Assembly: GCA_018701055.1 (NCBI GenBank)
Contig: JABIUH010000358.1
Span: 1-7,489 of the forward strand
Origin: Woeseia sp.
GTDB taxonomy: Bacteria > Pseudomonadota > Gammaproteobacteria > Steroidobacterales > Woeseiaceae
DNA length: 7,489 nt
Direction: 5' to 3'
The position numbers and the translations under genes were made by a program. Within the stretch, counting starts at the first letter, position 1, and each line of letters begins with the position of its first letter. The notes under the pieces were generated by a model. That model did not search any database, was not told where the DNA came from, and worked only from the letters and a program-made list of their open reading frames with translations. Positions 6,077-7,489 of this stretch are shown piece by piece.

Positions 6077-7080
6077 TCAAATAGTCCCGGCATTAGCTGC
6101 GGCCTTAATTTGATCGGCAGCACGAAACGCGAGTGCCATAATGATCATCGTTGGTTGCCCTCGCGTCGAAGTCACAAGGCTGCTGCCGTCACAAATAAAC
6201 AAGTTGGACACGTCATGTGTTCGATGAGCCTTGTCGATAACGGACGTCGCAGGATCATCGCCCATGCGACACGTGCCCAGCAGATGAACGCCGAAATTGG
6301 ATGGTTCCACCGGATGTGCCCAGGTTCTCTTTGCACCCGCGGCATCCAACAATTCCTGACCGATGTTCTGCAGGAATCTGGCATTTTCCAGATCATCTGG
6401 ATGATTTTGGTAGGTAACGATAATGGAGGGTCTTCCCCATTGATCGGTGTTGGTGGGATGCAAGGTAATGTTGTTGCGGTCCATAGGGATTGACGTTCCA
6501 CTAATAAACATTCCCATCTGTCGCGAAAATGAGTGCGCGATCATATCCTTGTACTCGGCACCCCAATTCTTTTCAGAGGGCGGTGAGCCAGCAATGGTGT
6601 ACATCAATGGTGTTAGGAACAAGCCGCCGCGAGCGTCTATTCCTCCACCCCCGTAGAAGCTTTGGCTCGGATCTGAATTGTAATAGTCCATGATGACGCG
6701 GGTTGCTTGAACGCCCTTGTACTCATTCAATTGGTGTTCAAAAGTACCCTCAGCACTCGCGTGCGCATTGAACATCAGATTCCGGCCAACATATCCGTTG
6801 GAATTTGCCAGGTTATCCGAATCCAGGAGTAGTCTCGGCGTTTCGGCACCATTTGCAGACAAGACAACCGCGCGTGCTTTCTGGCCTTGTTCGTTTCCAT
6901 CTTTGTCGAAATAGAGGACTTCCGTGCCCTGCCTTCGGCGTTTTTAACGATCCGGAATACGGTGCTTTCTGGCCGAATTTCACAATTACCACTGGCCCCA
7001 GCAAGCGGAATCATTGCGGCTAACGAAGACGATTTAGCACCAACCTCGCAGCCGTAAAAGGAACAAAAGCCGCAATGTAG
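6077..7080 (-). pseudogene. GMC oxidoreductase, N-terminally truncated and frameshifted
   Basis: Two adjoining minus-strand frames together give about 330 residues of a GMC-family FAD alcohol dehydrogenase, closest in style to the gluconate/sorbitol dehydrogenase flavoprotein group. The upstream frame (7080-6926) reads HCGFCSFYGCEVGAKSS and then GNCEIRPESTVFRIVKNAEGRA. One missing base near 6925 moves the reading to a second frame, TEVLYFDKDGNEQGQKARAVVLSANGAETPRLLL, which runs to TGA at 6079-6077. The C-terminal domain is intact: GVHLLGTCRMGDDPATSVID with the likely active-site histidine, then NLFICDGS and RGQPTMIIMALAFRAADQI. The first 200 or so residues, with the GxGxxG FAD site, are absent; before HCGFC the sequence no longer resembles the family. 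The product cannot bind FAD normally, so this is a pseudogene unless both defects are sequencing or assembly errors, which the truncation makes unlikely. Confidence 0.82.
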
Positions 7081-7106
7081 AAAAGTGTCTTGATCGAGAC
7101 TACAAT
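7078..7106 (+). promoter_or_regulatory. Possible sulfatase promoter
   Basis: TAGAAA (7078-7083) and TACAAT (7101-7106) are separated by 17 bases; the -10 matches five of six consensus positions, the -35 four. Transcription would begin near 7113, about 40 bases before the preferred ATG at 7153, and after the alternative in-frame ATG at 7108. The element falls exactly where recognisable GMC sequence ends. Confidence 0.35.
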
Positions 7107-7152
7107 CATGTCTCTCGACGAAAAATACCGACAGATTGCAAGGGAATTGAAA

Positions 7153-7489
7153 ATGCTGTTTCGGCACCGTATGTTTTTCTTGATTTTCGCGACAATGCTC
7201 TTTATTTCAAATGGCATTCAGGCACAAACTGAAACACATGCCAACGCTTCTCACGAAGCGGGCCGCCCAAACGTTGTCGTGATCGTGGTTGACGATCTCA
7301 GGTTCGATGAATTCGGTGCCGGAGGGCATCCTTATCTCGAGACACCGAACATCGATCGACTCGCTGAGGAGGGCGCGCTCTTTACCGATGTGTTTCACGC
7401 GGTACCTCTGTGTTCGCCGAATCGCGCCAGCATTCTCACCGGTCAGTATCCGTCACGCCACGGCATCATCGACAATGTTGCCCGAAACC
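7153..7489 (+). CDS. Secreted Cys-type sulfatase, 5' part only
   Basis: Partial: 112 codons are read before the right edge. Residues 1-24 form a signal peptide (MFFLIFATMLFI core, cleavage after I22-Q23-A24). The sulfatase domain begins at RPNVVVIVVDDLRFDEFG (38-55), where D47 and D48 bind the active-site calcium. TPNIDRLAEEGALFTDVF (64-81) follows, then LCSPNRASILTGQYPSRHG (86-104), the CxPxR signature: C87 should be converted to formylglycine and R91 supports it. Such enzymes cleave sulfate esters, commonly on sulfated polysaccharides, in the periplasm or outside the cell; the substrate cannot be told from this part. Cys-type enzymes need a maturase (FGE or anaerobic radical-SAM type), which is not in this window. 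ATG 7153 follows AGGGA (7141-7145) by seven bases. An in-frame ATG at 7108 would add 15 charged residues before the signal and is less likely. Alkaline phosphatase-fold relatives lacking sulfatase activity are improbable given CSPNR. Confidence 0.92.
   Translation, partial: MLFRHRMFFLIFATMLFISNGIQAQTETHANASHEAGRPNVVVIVVDDLRFDEFGAGGHPYLETPNIDRLAEEGALFTDVFHAVPLCSPNRASILTGQYPSRHGIIDNVARN

Noticed and set aside
7108..7155. ATG at 7108 as the sulfatase start
   Set aside because: It is in frame but would put 15 charged residues before the signal peptide, has a poor ribosome site, and lies upstream of the predicted transcript start.
6775..7167. Minus-strand 130-codon frame as a gene of its own
   Set aside because: Only its middle (about 7080-6926) matches GMC proteins; both ends are outside the homologous region, so it is part of the GMC pseudogene rather than a gene.

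Overview
The window looks like a piece of a heterotrophic proteobacterial chromosome, most likely from a Gammaproteobacterium. The evidence is moderate G+C, Shine-Dalgarno-led genes, exported proteins with Sec or Tat-like signals, and a CBM9-like/DUF5916 outer-membrane-type protein together with traces of a TonB-dependent receptor, a GMC oxidoreductase and a sulfatase. The lineage is inferred from gene content only. No tRNA, rRNA, CRISPR array, intact insertion sequence or phage gene was seen.

Layout. (1) Positions 1-1486, minus strand: the N-terminal 495 codons of a secreted CBM9-like + DUF5916 protein that runs off the left edge. It has no ATG and seems to start at ATT. (2) 1487-1785: a divergent intergenic region with an 18-nt imperfect inverted repeat whose right arm is split by a 9-bp tandem repeat. 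(3) 1786-2253, plus: a small exported NTF2-like (SnoaL/DUF4440-type) protein. (4) 2411-3943, plus: an exported metal-dependent amidohydrolase starting at TTG behind a perfect AGGAGG. (5) 3944-4127: an AT-rich control region with two near-identical operator-like palindromes 50 bp apart, one covering the -10 of a promoter. (6) 4128-5821, plus: a two-gene hipBA toxin-antitoxin operon (HTH antitoxin, full-length HipA kinase) overlapping at TAATG. (7) 5858-5977: a decayed 3' tail of what looks like a TonB-dependent receptor, readable only with two compensating frameshifts. (8) 6077-7080, minus: a GMC oxidoreductase pseudogene lacking its FAD-binding N-terminal half and carrying a further one-base frameshift. 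(9) 7153-7489, plus: the start of a secreted Cys-type sulfatase that runs off the right edge, with its promoter where the GMC homology ends.

How the parts fit. Apart from hipBA, the genes are typical of a nutrient-scavenging region: outer-membrane uptake remnant, exported hydrolase, oxidoreductase, sulfatase. The stretch from the amidohydrolase to the sulfatase looks rearranged. An autoregulated hipBA module with very AT-rich edges lies directly against two broken catabolic or uptake genes. The best-supported unusual signals are the paired hipBA operators, the ATT start, and the two gene remnants. Nothing in the window forces the conclusion that a wholly new system is present.
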